Assembly (NCBI RefSeq): GCF_902168065.1
Contig: NZ_LR655699.1
Span: forward strand, 20,875-84,874
DNA from: Mycobacterium tilburgii
GTDB lineage: Bacteria; Actinomycetota; Actinomycetes; Mycobacteriales; Mycobacteriaceae
Reading direction: 5' to 3'
Length of the DNA stretch: 64,000 bases
Positions 49,318 to 59,568 of this stretch are shown here, piece by piece. A model generated the notes under the pieces. It did no database searches and was not told where the DNA came from. It saw only the letters and a list, made by a program, of their open reading frames with translations. The position numbers and the translations under genes are program-made. The stretch's first letter is position 1, and the number at the start of each line of letters is the position of its first letter.

Positions 49318-50276
49318 GGATCGACCGGCCGGTGTCGTTCGCGCTGATCCAGGTCGACACCGACCCGCACTTGTGGCGCGAGATGCTGGACCTGTTTGCG
49401 GACGCGCACGCCGCCGGCAGCTGGTTGTACCCGCAAGTCGCCGCGCGTCCATTCGGCATGATGATCGGGTTCCAGAGTCACCACGGCTTCAGCCACCGCC
49501 CCACCTATCGCCGGCTGAAGTCCGAGTGCGGCGCGAGGAGCTTGCCGCAGCGCCTGGCCGATCCGGCGGTCAATTCCGCAATCCTGGCCGAGGACGACCC
49601 GCCCGCCGACCCGCTCCTGTTGTTCGACGGGCTGTTAGCGCTGGCGCAACATTCGCTGGGGCGGCTGTTCGCCCTCGGTGATCCGCCCGACTACGAACCC
49701 ACGCCCGACCGCAACGTCGCGGCCATCGCCCGGACGCGCGGCGAGGATCCGCTGTCGACGCTGTACTACCTGATGCTCGAGCGGAACGCGACCGCGATGC
49801 TGATGCTGCCGCTGTTCAAAAGCGCCGACGGCAACCACGACACGATCCGCGAGATGCTGTTGCATCCCGCCGGGGTGCTGGGTCATTCCGATGGCGGTGC
49901 CCACTGCTGAATGATCTGCGCCGCATCCTATCTCAACTTCCTTCTCACCCACTGGGCGTGCGACCGGCACCGCGGCGACAAGTTGGCGCTGGAATATGTG
50001 ATCCGCAAACAGGACCGGGACACAGCTTATCTGTTCGGGCTGACCGACCAGGGCAACATCGAGCCCGGCAAGAAGGCTGACCTCAACGTCATCGATCTCG
50101 ATGCGCTGACGCTGCACCCCGCTGGGCGATGGACTTCGACCTGCCCGCGGGCGGTAACCGGATCCTGCAAGGCTCAAGCGGTTACGTGGCGACCATAGTC
50201 AGCGGCGTGGTGACCCGGCGCAACGATGTCGACACCGGGGCCCGGCCCGGCCGGCTTGGTGCGCGGGGCGCGCTGA
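49318..50276 (+). pseudogene. N-acyl-D-amino-acid deacylase/amidohydrolase, N-truncated and broken
   Basis: The frame starts in mid-protein with RPVSFALIQVDTDPHLWREM, continues QVAARPFGMMIGFQSHHGF, PDYEPTPDRNVAAIARTRGE, LLHPAGVLGHSDGGAHC, then a TGA at 49909 (a Gly-like codon). It goes on MICAASYLNFLLTHWACDR, IRKQDRDTAYLFGLTDQGNI and EPGKKADLNVIDLD, where the catalytic HSDGGAH and C-terminal KADLNVID motifs are those of amidohydrolase-3 enzymes. The first 250 or so residues with the metal-binding HxH are missing. Another shift occurs near 50130. Confidence 0.75.
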
Positions 50277-50394
50277 GGACCGGTCCGGTGAAAGCGGCCC
50301 CCGGCAAGTCGGCACGAACCCGCTCGCATGCCCAGGAGGACGCGATCGGCACGCCGCCCGACGGTCCGACCCTGGGTCCCGGCCGAGCGGTACT

Positions 50395-51216
50395 ACTAGC
50401 CCGCGTTCGCGCAACTCAAAACCGAACAAATGTGGCCGAAGGTGTGGCAGGTGGCCTGCACAGTCGACCATGTCGCGGAGCAGGGGAACTGCTTCGAGTA
50501 CCGCTGCGGCCCGTACGCGGTGCTGATCGTCCGCGACCCGGCGGCACCGAGCGCCGGGCTGCGCGCGTTTCAGAATGTCTACCACCACCGCGGTAACTCG
50601 CTGTGCGTGAATTCGGGTTCGGGGTTGCGCGAACTCAAGTGCGGCTATCACGGCTGGACCTGGGACCTGGCCGGCATGCTCAAGCGAGTGCCCAACCGCA
50701 GAGGTTTCGGCGCGTTGCGGCTGTCCGAGTTCCCGCTGTTGCCGGTTCGGGTCGACACCTGGGCGGGGCTGGTCTTCGTCAACCTGGACGCCGACGCGAT
50801 GCCGTTGCTGCACCCGGAGTTGCTACGCTGTGTCGACGACATCCATGCGCCGCAACAGATCTGGGACCATACGGGCAAGTCCGACCAACCGTACGGTGTG
50901 CAGAGCCCACGCTTCGAAGGCGCGCTGTCCGACGAAGAGGTTTGGGAAGCCGGACGCGCCGCGTAGCAAGCCGACTGACGTCCGGATGCCGGCCGACCAG
51001 TCCGAGCCCGGCGTGGTGCTGACCCAGGACATCCGCGTCCTCGCCGGCGTGCAGCGCAGCATGCACCAACCCGGGTTCACCCACATCGTGCTCTCGGGTG
51101 AGGAGCGTCAAGTGATCAACATGCACCGCAATCTGGAGCGGTATTTCGACCTGCCGGAGGCGGATCGGATGCGTGGCGGCATACCGGAACCCAGCGAATT
51201 CACCCGGTTGATTTAA
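50395..51216 (+). pseudogene. Rieske-type ring-hydroxylating oxygenase alpha subunit, broken
   Basis: The Rieske domain is readable: MWPKVWQVACTVDHVAEQGN, IVRDPAAPSAGLRAFQNVYH and HRGNSLCV, LKCGYHGWTWDLAGMLKRVP. In the first cluster motif the expected Cys-x-His reads Tyr-His-His, so one Fe-S ligand is lost. After SPRFEGALSDEEVW the mononuclear-iron domain is mostly deleted, and only the C-terminus remains in another frame (QGVVLTQ-like PGVVLTQDIRVLAGVQRSM, VINMHRNLERYFDLPEADRM). The protein would have hydroxylated an aromatic or sterol-like substrate. Confidence 0.75.
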
Positions 51217-51265
51217 TCGGTGGGCGGGCCGCGGAAAGTCACGATCGGGTCTAGACTTCTGGCTT

Positions 51266-51643
51266 GTGACGACCGCGTCGAATCCCTGTGGTAACGGACG
51301 AGGACAGCTGCCGCATCGGTTGCATATGCGATATCAGATTGTCGGCGGGCGACGGGCGAGGCGCATGTGTCGGTCTTTTGCAAACGTCGGGGTGGACACC
51401 GGTCCAGTGCGGCTGCAGCAGATGCTCGCGGGTATGCCGGTGAGCGACGAGGAAGTCACCGACGTCAACTTCGCCCTCATCGCGACCCGGATGAAGCGCG
51501 ACGAGCGCAACGCGAAGCTGCAGCAACTAAAGCGTCAGGGCACCCGCTCGCTAATGTTCGCCGGGATGGTCCTACTCGTGTTGAACTTCCTGTTCTGCCT
51601 CGCCTACGTGATGCTCAACCTGACCGACCAGGCGCCGCTGTAG
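51266..51643 (+). CDS. Small single-pass membrane protein
   Basis: The open frame begins with GTG 51266; more likely starts are ATG 51364 or ATG 51424. The conserved-looking part reads MLAGMPVSDEEVTDVNFALI, ATRMKRDERNAKLQQLKRQG, then one transmembrane helix SLMFAGMVLLVLNFLFCLAY. A charged cytoplasmic N-part precedes the helix. It is intact, ends 110 bp before the 3' end of the convergent PrrB-like pseudogene, and has no recognised family. Confidence 0.55.
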   Translation: MTTASNPCGNGRGQLPHRLHMRYQIVGGRRARRMCRSFANVGVDTGPVRLQQMLAGMPVSDEEVTDVNFALIATRMKRDERNAKLQQLKRQGTRSLMFAGMVLLVLNFLFCLAYVMLNLTDQAPL

Positions 51644-51754
51644 AGGGGTCGCCGGCCTTCATGGCTGATTCGAGGTTCGTCGGCGTTGTATCTCAAATCT
51701 GTCGCGGCGCCAGCTGTTTCGAACGAACCGAGTCAAGCGGGGACCCCGGCCGTC

Positions 51755-53065
51755 CCCTGCCAGCTTGGGTAGCAGCCGCGACCCGCCCAGCGGGCTCGCG
51801 TGCAGAGATGCCGACCCGCCGTGTAATTTGGGCTTGCTGGGCCACCAGCGCCAGTCCCAATCCCGAACCCGATCGTGATGCCGTCGAACCACGCGAAAAG
51901 CGGGCGAACACCGCGGTGCGTTCGTCTTCGGGAACGCCGGTGCTGTTGTCGTCGATGGCGATTTCCACGCTCTCGCCGAACTACTCACGGTGAGTTGGAT
52001 CTTGGACGCGTTGCCGTGTTTGACGGCGTTGGTGATCGCGTTGTCGATCACTAGCCGCAGTCCCGTGGGCAGACCTACCATCAGCACGGTCGGCGACGGC
52101 ACCAGCGGTACCTCCACGTCCGGGTAGACCCGAAGCGCGTCATGCGCGTAACGGTCCAACAACTCGGTGATGTCGAATGGGACGAAGTCATCGACGGTCG
52201 TCAGCCCCCTGCGCCAGGCGTTCCAGCGCCGTCAAGGTCGCTTCGATGCGACTCTGGGTCCGGATGACGTCACCGATGACCTCCTCGCGCTGCTCGGCGG
52301 CGAGCTCGAGCGTGGACAGCACCTCCAAATCGGTGCGCATCGCCGTCGGCGGGGTGCGCAGTTCGTGGGAGGCGACGGCGGCGAAATCGCGGGCCGATTC
52401 CAGCGCCGCCCTGGTGCGCTGTTGCTCATTGCCGATGCGGGCCAGCATCTGCTCGACGCCTCCCGCACCCCGCTGACTTGGACCTCGTCCGGACTGGATT
52501 GGGCGTTGATGGCGCGGGCTTGCCTGGCGAGCAGCACGAAGGGATTCACCATGATCAACGAGATTACCCAACCGACTAGGAACGTGCCGCCGATGACACC
52601 CGCGCAGATCAACAGCACCCGCAAGTGCAGTTCGTTGATCCGGTGCTGGGCTTCGGCCAAGGGTGCGGCGAGTGCGATCGAGGCCGCACCCGCCTCGAAG
52701 GTGCGGACGCGGTACTGCACGCTGTTGATCGTCGTGTTCGCATACCCGTTGGCGAGTTTGGGCAGGACGATGTCGCTGGGTAGCGACACGGTCACGGGGC
52801 CGACGCGCGCCATGTAGACCAGGTTGCCGTCCGGCGTCTGGCGATCGGGGTTGGTTTGGTGTGCGCTGTTGAGCAGCGTGTTGATGTCGCCGAGGCTGCT
52901 CACGGAGTCCAGGCGGCGATTGAGCTGGCTGTATTGTTTGGTGACCCCGACCCAGACCCACACATCGAGCGTGACGACCAGAGCGATCACGCTCAATTAC
53001 GCGACGATGACAATCGTGCGCAACGACAGCACACGTATCGGCAGCCGGATCTTTATCAATGCGCG
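51755..53065 (-). pseudogene. PrrB-like sensor histidine kinase pseudogene
   Basis: Reading from about 53065: IKIRLPIRVLSLRTIVIVA, an in-frame TAA at 52994-52996, then LSVIALVVTLDVWVWVGVTK (TM1), an extracytoplasmic domain (LPSDIVLPKLANGYANTTIN), TM2 LLICAGVIGGTFLVGWVISL, the HAMP region, the H-box DFAAVASHELRTPPTAMRTD, and N/G boxes NAITNAVKHG, IDDNSTGVPEDERT and GLGLALVAQQAQ. Frameshifts occur near 52460, 52205, 51985 and 51835. The closest relation seen is PrrB (Rv0902c). No response-regulator gene lies next to it. Confidence 0.78.
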
Positions 53066-53169
53066 GATGTGGGGCTCCCTTGCTGATTGGCGGCGATCAC
53101 GACCCGTTATCATGCACCCGATGAGCCGGCCGGCTCGGGTCGACGACGGGTCGTTGCGGCATCGACTCT

Positions 53170-54383
53170 CGATTGGATGAGAGGTTGGTCACCATCTCCG
53201 GGGTGTAGCGGGCGTAATGCCGCTTGAGGATCTGGAACACCGTCCGCGGATGCTGCAGGGTCTCGTCGCGCAGCACCCGGGCGTGCGCCAGCGCGGGCCC
53301 GCCCATGCCGTGCTGGTCGCCCGCCGCGCGCCGACGCTGACGCGCCGTGCTCGTACCCGTCGTCCGGACCGGCGATGCTGCTTTGGCGCCGTCACCGTCG
53401 GCGGTGGCGTACGCCCACGTCGACAGGTCGTACTGCCCGGTCGCGGGATCGAAGCCGGAGAACAAGCCGCCGAGGTTTACGGTGTCCCTGAAGTCCTCGT
53501 TGATCAGCGTGGCCGCGTTAGTGAAGGCGACCACGTACTCCTTGAACCATAGGTCGTTGCGCAGGACGAGGTTGAGCAGTACCACGTCCGAGCCCGCCTG
53601 GAACGGGATGTGCTTGTCCGATACCGCCGACGTGCGGATGAAGCGCGGGTCGACGTAAATCAGCTTTGCGCCACGCGTTTTGGCTTCCTCCACCCACTGG
53701 AATCCCACCGGATGGCACTCGGCCATGTTGGAACCCTGGATGATGATGCAATCGGCGTTGGCCATGTCTTGCAGTGGTTGGGTGGCGCCGCCGCGCCTGA
53801 ACAAGGCTCCCAGGCAGGGAACCGTGGAACTGTGTCGATAAGGGCTTGGTTCTCGATCTGAATCGCGCCGGCCGCGGTGAAGAGTTTCTTGATCAGATAG
53901 TTCTCTTTGTTGTCCAGCGTCGCCCCGCCCAGCGCGGCGATCCCCATGGTGCGCCGCAGCAGGTTGCCCTTCTTGTCGATGTCCTGCCAGGTGTGGCGGC
54001 GGGACTCGACGAACCGGTCGGCCACCATGTCGATCGCGGTGTTGAGGTCCAGCCGCTGCCATTCGGTCGCCCGCGGTGCCCGGTTGAGCACCTCCAGCTG
54101 CCGTACCGGCGAGTTGACCAACTGCCCACTCGCCGACCCCTTGGGGCAGGGTCGACCACGCGAGATCGGCGAATCGGGGTCCGCCCCCGATCTGTGCGAC
54201 CTTCTCGTCCTTGACGAACACCTTCTGGCCGCAGCCCACCGCGCAGTAGGGGCAGACGCTCTGCACGACCCGGTCCGTCGTCGTGGTGCGCGGCGTGAGC
54301 GCGCGGGTGTGCCTGGAAGTGACCTCCGGGCCTCTGCCGAACACGTCGCCCGACCGGAGCTGACGCAGCACGGGCCATTCCAA
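53170..54383 (-). pseudogene. FdhF-like formate dehydrogenase alpha subunit, truncated, relic Sec site
   Basis: N-terminal LEWPVLRQLRSGDVFGRGPE and the Fe-S motif VVQSVCPYCAVGCGQKVFVK identify a molybdopterin formate dehydrogenase. Pieces in other frames follow: ATEWQRLDLNTAIDMVADRF, MGIAALGGATLDNKENYL, IQIENQALI, then HSSTVPCLGALFRRGGATQ, SNMAECHPVGFQWVEEAKTR and HYARYTPEMV. At the catalytic position between ALI and HSS only two bases (GA on the coding strand) remain, best explained by loss of T from TGA (Sec). Frameshifts occur near 54150, 53960, 53835 and 53360, and the C-terminal half is missing. Confidence 0.78.
53805..53834 (-). promoter_or_regulatory. SECIS-like hairpin of the formate dehydrogenase pseudogene
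   Basis: On the coding strand GGTTCCC pairs with GGGAGCC around a TGCCT loop (53823 down to 53805). Its base starts 11 nt after the damaged TGA codon, the same spacing as the bacterial fdhF SECIS element. This supports a former selenocysteine codon. The loop differs from that of E. coli, so SelB binding is inferred. Confidence 0.5.
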
Positions 54384-54438
54384 ACGATCTTCGGCTAGGG
54401 CAGTTTTCCAGGCATGACCAGCAGCCTAACGGTCGGGC

Positions 54439-55326
54439 CTAAGTGATTGACGCCACGTAGATGTCCTCGATATTAGACCCGAGTTTCTCGTCGAATTCGG
54501 CGTCACCCTGCTGCGCGGTCAGCCCCTCCGTCAGAGCACGAGAGAAGCTGGCGATCAGGCCGTGATTGCTGCGCAGCACCCGGCAGCTCTCGGCCAGGCT
54601 GTAGCCGCCGGACAGGGCGACCACCCGCATCACCCGCGGATGCGCGATCAGTGGCGCGTACAGATCGTCCTCGTCGGGAAGGGTCAGCTTGAGTATGACC
54701 TGCCGATCGGCCGGGAGGCCGTCGAGCCTGGTGCGCAGCGCCGAGACCAGCAGGGCGTCCGCCGTCAGTTTGTCGGGGCTGTCGATACTGACCTCGGGTT
54801 CGATGATCGGCATCAGTCCGCTGGCGGCGATCTTGTCGGCGTACTCGAATTGCTGGTCGACGATGACGTCGATGCCTTTCTCGTTCGGTTCCTGAATGAA
54901 CGAGCGCATTTTGGTGCCGAAGACGCCCTTGCTGACCGCACGTTCCAGCAGCGAGTCGAGCTTCGTCATTGGCTTCATCAGCTGAACGCCGTTGTCGGCC
55001 TCGCTCAACCCCTGGTCGACCTTCACGAACGGCACGATGTGCTTCTGCTTCCACAGTAACGCGGCGGAATCCTCACCGTTGATGGTGCGGTCCATGGTCT
55101 GCTCGAACAGGATCGTCGCGATCACTTTGTCGCCGGAAAAACTCGGGCTGGTGATCAACCGGGTACGCATCTGGTGGATGAGGTCGAACATCTGCTTGTC
55201 GCCGTCGTAGGCGTCATCCGCAATCCCGTACAGCTTGAGAGCTTTCGGCGTGCTCCCGCCGCTTTGATCCAGAGCGGCGATAAAGCCCTGCCCCGACGCC
55301 ATCGCATTGCGCTGCTCTTCGTTCAT
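54439..55326 (-). CDS. fba: Class I fructose-bisphosphate aldolase
   Basis: Intact 295-residue Schiff-base aldolase of glycolysis and gluconeogenesis. ATG 55326 (MNEEQRNAMASGQGFIAALD) is preceded by GGAGGGAA. Key blocks are ALDQSGGSTPKALKLYG, ILFEQTMDRTING, VPFVKVDQGL, GTKMRSFI, IIEPEVSI, VILKLTLPDEDDLY (the Schiff-base Lys region) and ALSGGYSLAESCRVLRSNHG (phosphate-binding loop). M. tuberculosis uses mainly a class II enzyme, but class I aldolases are common in other mycobacteria. Surrounded by pseudogenes, so apparently under selection. Confidence 0.9.
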   Translation of the reverse strand: MNEEQRNAMASGQGFIAALDQSGGSTPKALKLYGIADDAYDGDKQMFDLIHQMRTRLITSPSFSGDKVIATILFEQTMDRTINGEDSAALLWKQKHIVPFVKVDQGLSEADNGVQLMKPMTKLDSLLERAVSKGVFGTKMRSFIQEPNEKGIDVIVDQQFEYADKIAASGLMPIIEPEVSIDSPDKLTADALLVSALRTRLDGLPADRQVILKLTLPDEDDLYAPLIAHPRVMRVVALSGGYSLAESCRVLRSNHGLIASFSRALTEGLTAQQGDAEFDEKLGSNIEDIYVASIT

Positions 55327-55464
55327 TGCCTTCCCTCCGTCGTCGCTCGGTCCGGGCGCGGGCCCGTTCACCCACACCCCAGCATTGCGCACCGCCGCCC
55401 CTTCCGGCTACCGCCCCGGTGCGGCCGCGCGGGACCGCACGGGTTTGCCACTCTAGTGGTGAGT

Positions 55465-56053
55465 GAGTACTCTCTACACCGTGGCCGATTCGGGACGCGC
55501 CCGGCTACTGGCCGAGGCGCTGAAACTTTTCGCCGCGAAGGGCTATGTGGCCACGTCGGTCGCCGACATCCAGCGGGTGTCGGCTTGGCCCCGGGGTCGG
55601 GCGCGTTGTACAAGCACTTTAGTCTCCAAGCGTGAACTGCTCGAGGCCGCGGTGACACACCGGATCGACAACATCGTCGCCGCGTGCGAACAGTACGGCG
55701 CCGGGTAGCGTCGAACAGGCGGTGCGCACTGCGGGTCAACTGATCTAGAGCAATCTAAAACCATAGCGAGGATTTGCTCATGGTCATGCTGCGCGAACCC
55801 GAAGCGCTCGACGAGAAAACCTGGCAGGTGATCACCGACAACGCCTACCAGCGGTTCGCCGACGAACTGACCGCGGCCAATCGCGCCGGACGCACCAGCA
55901 TCCCCGATCCCGAGGCCACCGCGGCCGTGGCGATCGCCTCCCTGTCCTACGCGGCGACGCTGCGGGCGCTGTCGGGCCGGCTGCCGGGCAACGTTGACGA
56001 GGACCGCTACTTCGGAGGCGTGGGTCGACCAGACGGTCAGCATCCTCGCGTAG
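55465..56053 (+). pseudogene. TetR-family regulator, broken
   Basis: The HTH half reads ARLLAEALKLFAAKGYVATS and VADIQRVS; after a shift near 55590 the other frame reads GSGALYKHFS, the recognition-helix end, then SKRELLEAAVTHRIDNIVAA. In the ligand domain a Trp-like codon is TAG (55745-55747), then MLREPEALDEKTWQVITDNA and DPEATAAVAIASLSYAATLR, with a last shift to WVDQTVSILA and TAG 56051-56053. The expected size is about 190 aa. Confidence 0.75.
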
Positions 56054-56123
56054 CACATCAATCCCCGAAAACACTGACCGCAACCGTCTTTACAAAACCG
56101 ACCGTGACTTTAACTCCCTGCAA

Positions 56124-56745
56124 TTGAGCGACGACGTGATCGCGGTGCGCGACTGGGTATACCGGTTCGCCGCCGACACGATCCGCCCCGCCGCGGCCGA
56201 ATGGGACGAACGCGAAGAGACCCCGTGGCCGGTGATCCAGGAGGCCGCGAAGGTCGGCCTCTACTCCCTCACTTCTTCGCGCTGCAGGCCGCCGAGCCCA
56301 CCGGGCTGGGTTTTCTCACCGCGTTCGAGGAGATGTTCCGGAGCGACGCCGGCATCGCGCTGTCCATCATGGGCACCGGACTGGCCGCGGCGGCCTTGGC
56401 AGGCAACGGAACTCCCGAACAGCTGGGCCGTTGGCTGCCCGAAATGTTCGGGACGGCCGGCGACCCCAAGCTCGGCGCGTTCTGTTCGTCGGAACCCGAC
56501 GCGGGCTCGGACGTCGGGGCCATCCGCACCCGGGCCCGCTATGACGAGGCCACCGGCGAGTGGGTGCTCAACGGCACCAAGACCTGGGCGACCAATGGCG
56601 GTATCGCCAACGTGCACATCGTGGTCGCGTCGGTCTAGAACTCGGCGCTCGCGGGCAAGTGTCGTTCGTCATCCCGCCCGACACCAAGGGCCTGATGAGC
56701 CAGGGCTAGAAATTCAAGAAGCACGGGATCCGTGGGCGGGGATGC
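56124..56745 (+). pseudogene. Acyl-CoA dehydrogenase (FadE) fragment
   Basis: Start region SDDVIAVRDWVYRFAADTIR and a shift near 56265 to FALQAAEPTGLGFLTAFEEM. The FAD/substrate blocks AFCSSEPDAGSDVGAIRTRA and VLNGTKTWATNGGIANVHIV are intact. A TAG at 56637-56639 and another near 56708 follow, with SFVIPPDTKGLMSQG and KFKKHGIRG between and after them. The C-terminal half with the catalytic Glu is missing. The layout is like FadE1, which lies near fgd2 in M. tuberculosis. Confidence 0.75.
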
Positions 56746-56759
56746 CCGCGGCCGCGGTG

Positions 56760-57101
56760 GACAACCCCGTCTGCACGACCTCGACCTGCGCGTTCTGTCG
56801 CCGTCCCGTAACATCAGCTGCGAAATCAACTATCAGCGTGAGCCAGCCGTAGCCGACGAAGCCTATTGCCAGACGAACGACCCGCCGCAGTCCGTGCGGT
56901 TGTCGGCCACCGGTGTGGTCACCAACTGCACGGGTGTTTCGTGTCTGGGCAACGCCTGCGAAAACACGCCGACCCTGGGCTGCGACCAAACCGCCGGCAT
57001 CGGCCCGTTCAGCTGCACACCGAAGCCCGACGGTGTCGCTTGCACGGTCACCTCAGACTACAGGCACGATCGCCGCTTCGGGTGTCAAGACACTCGGATA
57101 G
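56760..57101 (+). pseudogene. Cys-rich secreted hypothetical protein, N-truncated
   Basis: The frame shows SPSRNISCEINYQREP, DEAYCQTNDPPQSVRLSATG, VVTNCTGVSCLGNACENTPT and IGPFSCTPKPDGVACTVTS, with paired cysteines as in mycobacterial exported proteins of about 140 aa. A shift near 57055 leads to GTIAASGVKTLG and TAG 57099-57101. The signal peptide is lost at the junction with the FadE fragment, so the gene was cut by a deletion. Confidence 0.5.
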
Positions 57102-57299
57102 GGCTGCGCGCCAACCGGATACATCGCGTGCCGCAAATGCGACGCGTTGGTGCCCGCCGCAATTTCGGTTCCTGTCCGTTCTGACGACGTAAACCATCCA
57201 GACCCGCATCGTCCTGCGCGACCGCTCCGTATTCCTTCATGCAGGTGTACGCGTCAGAAAGGCCCGCATGCCGCGCGTCGTGTCGACCAAAGTCGGACT

Positions 57300-57570
57300 A
57301 TGATTCGGCTTACCTCCGCTGGTGTTGGGCTGACCTGGGTGGAGTACGTCATCTATCTGTCGCGCCTGGCCGCGTAGGCCGGGATCAAACCCGGCGTCGT
57401 CGGTTGGCTGTTGGTCTTCGATCAACTCGCGGTGTGCGACTGCGCGGCCGACGTGGCGACCGACCGGGTGCCGCGGGTGATCGGGCGGGTGGGCAGGATC
57501 GCCGCGGTGCTGACGGCGATCTCAACGCTGGCGTTTCTGCTAATTCCCTTCGTATCCCGTTCCAGCGCAC
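57300..57570 (+). pseudogene. MFS-type transporter N-terminal fragment
   Basis: ATG 57300 gives IRLTSAGVGLTWVEYVIYLS, a TAG at 57376-57378, then GIKPGVVGWLLVFDQLAVCD, ADVATDRVPRVIGRVGRIAA and VLTAISTLAFLLIPFVSRSS. This resembles the first three helices of a major-facilitator protein, with the loop DRVPR after helix 2. The rest is absent where the luciferase-like pseudogene begins. Confidence 0.5.
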
Positions 57571-58118
57571 CGCTGTTCGTCGGCCTGATCGAGGTGGGCG
57601 ATCACGTCCTCGGCCCTGCGCGCGCCTCCGCTGAGCAGTTCCTGGGTGGTCTGCAGAAAAGCCTTGGCCCGCTCGTATCGTTGGCCTTCGGCCAGGAAGC
57701 CACCGCGCTGAAAGTTCTCGCCGGTAAAGGCATCCCACGAGGTGATGACGTTCCACGCGGCACGTCCGCCGGAGGGATGTTCCAGGGACGCGAATTGCCG
57801 GGCCACCTAGTAGGGCTCGTTGAACGTCGAGTTGATGGTGCCGGTCAGCCCCCAGCCGGTCGGTCACCGCAGCGAACGCGGCGAGGATGGTGAACGTGTC
57901 GGGACGGCCCACGTCGAAGTCGTAGATCTGGCCGTTCTGCTCACGCAGCCGCAACCCCTCGGCCAGGAACAAGAAATCGAACTTGCCGCGGTCCGGGCGA
58001 ACTGCGCGAACGAGCTGAACTCGATGTGACTTCCGGCTGCCGGGTCGCTCCACATCGTCGTGTTGTTGACGCCGGGGAAATGCGCCGCGAGGTGGATTTG
58101 CTTGATAAGCTTGGTCAT
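57565..58118 (-). pseudogene. Luciferase-like FMN monooxygenase (NtaA/DszA type), truncated
   Basis: ATG 58118 starts TKLIKQIHLAAHFPGVNNTT and MWSDPAAGSHIEFSSFAQFA; then in shifted frames GKFDFLFLAEGLRLREQNGQ, PDTFTILAAFAAVTDRLG, VARQFASLEHPSGGRAAWNV and SWDAFTGENFQRGGFLAEGQ. These are the NtaA/SnaA/DszA family blocks; the expected size is about 450 aa. The C-terminal 250 residues are missing and at least three frameshifts are present. The family oxidises chelators, sulfones or similar compounds with FMNH2. Confidence 0.72.
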
Positions 58119-58137
58119 TCGTAAATCCTCGACTGTA

Positions 58138-59265
58138 TCACGTGGTCGCGTATCGGTTGGCGTGTCTTGCCAACCCGAGCAACCCACGCAATGTGTTGTC
58201 GCCGTATGTGTCCCGGAACAGCCCGCTCCGACGCAACTGCGGCACCACCGCATCGGTGATCTGGAGCAGGTCATGTGGCAGCGCGGCCGGGCGTAGCCGG
58301 ATCCGGAAAAGTCCGCCCGCGTGCCAGTCCACCAAAAATCACGCCAGTTCCGCCGGCTTCCTGACGAAAACCTCGGCTTCGCAGTGGTATTCTGTGCTGG
58401 CACGGGTGTCGAGTCGGTTACGACGAGCTTGCGCGGCTGCGGCAGAGTCGTCGAGGAATACCAGCAGATCCGCGAAGACGAGGACCGGGTCCGCTCGTCG
58501 CCCGCAGTGCACTGTGTTGATCTCGGCGGCGATGTCGGCCGCCTGCGCGGCGGTGTGCGGCGTGACGAAGCCGACGTCGGCGATGAGTCGATACGACGAG
58601 GAAGCCGTGGCTCAGGGCGGCGACGATCGGCTGGCCTTGGGGTGGGCGGGGCGTGATCGAGGGACCTTTGACCGAGAACCACCGGCCGGCGAAGTCGATG
58701 TAGTGCAGCTTGTTCCGGTCGATGAACCGTCCGGTCGTGACGTCCCGGATTTCGGCATCGTCCCCCAGCTGTCCCAGAGTCTGCGTACGACTTCGACGTA
58801 ATCGGCGGCCTCGGCCAGCAATTCGCCGATGTGCTGCTGTGCAGCGGGGTCGTCGGCCGCGCCGGCCAACAGGTGAGGCAGCGGGCGGCGCCCGAAACGA
58901 GCTGCCACGTCGGGGCGTCCCGAGACCAGGATCCGCCCCCCCCCCCGTGCAGACGTAGTCAAGGGTGGCGATCGCCTTGGACACGTGGAACGACTCGATA
59001 TGGGTCACAATCGCCGTCGGCACCAGCCTGGTTCCTTTGCGGGGAGACCGTGGACCCGGTCGGTGCGATCATCCGGGTCGAAGGGATCGTCGGACTGCAA
59101 CGCCAGCGCGTCCTCGATCGTCACGAAGTCCAGCGCCGCCTGTTCGGCCTCCACGACCAGATCGGCCCCGTAGCCCGCGCTGAACAGCTCCCGCGGGCGT
59201 GCGTCCTCGCGCCAGGCCGCCGGATGCCAGCCGGCACCGTTCAGGGCCACGGCAAGGTGAATCAA
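58138..59265 (-). pseudogene. Luciferase-like FMN monooxygenase (NtaA-like), frameshifted
   Basis: ATG 59265 starts IHLAVALNGAGWHPAAWRED, then DLVVEAEQAALDFVTIEDAL, VPTAIVTHIESFHVSKAIAT, a run of 11 G on the coding strand (C 58936-58946), then SGRPDVAARFGRRPLPHLLA, RFIDRNKLHYIDFAGRWFSV, a frame change near 58600 and the C-terminus VVPQLRRSGLFRDTYGDNTL. The full length of about 375 aa is nearly all present, but several shifts and a stop near 58343 break it. It begins 20 bp before the end of the other luciferase-like gene's promoter side and likely formed one operon with it. Confidence 0.72.
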
Positions 59266-59568
59266 GAGTCGACGAATCGGGCATCAGCAGAACCGCTTTC
59301 GTATTTGACGCGACCGGATACCCGTCAGGGAGTCGCCCGTTTGTCCTAGCTAGCCGACGTGCACGCGGGACGTGCCGGCAGCCTACGATACTGCGCGATC
59401 CGCATGGTGCCGCCCGCTTTGTGCTTGTCGCTGTTTTTAATTAGTTATAGCCATAACGACCGGATCGTGCCGCCCCGCGTAAGCGCCGCACCCACCCGCT
59501 ACGCAGCGGTGGTGTTGAAATCATGCGGAACACAAATCGCGGCCGGCAACCCGCCGAACGTGTTCCCG

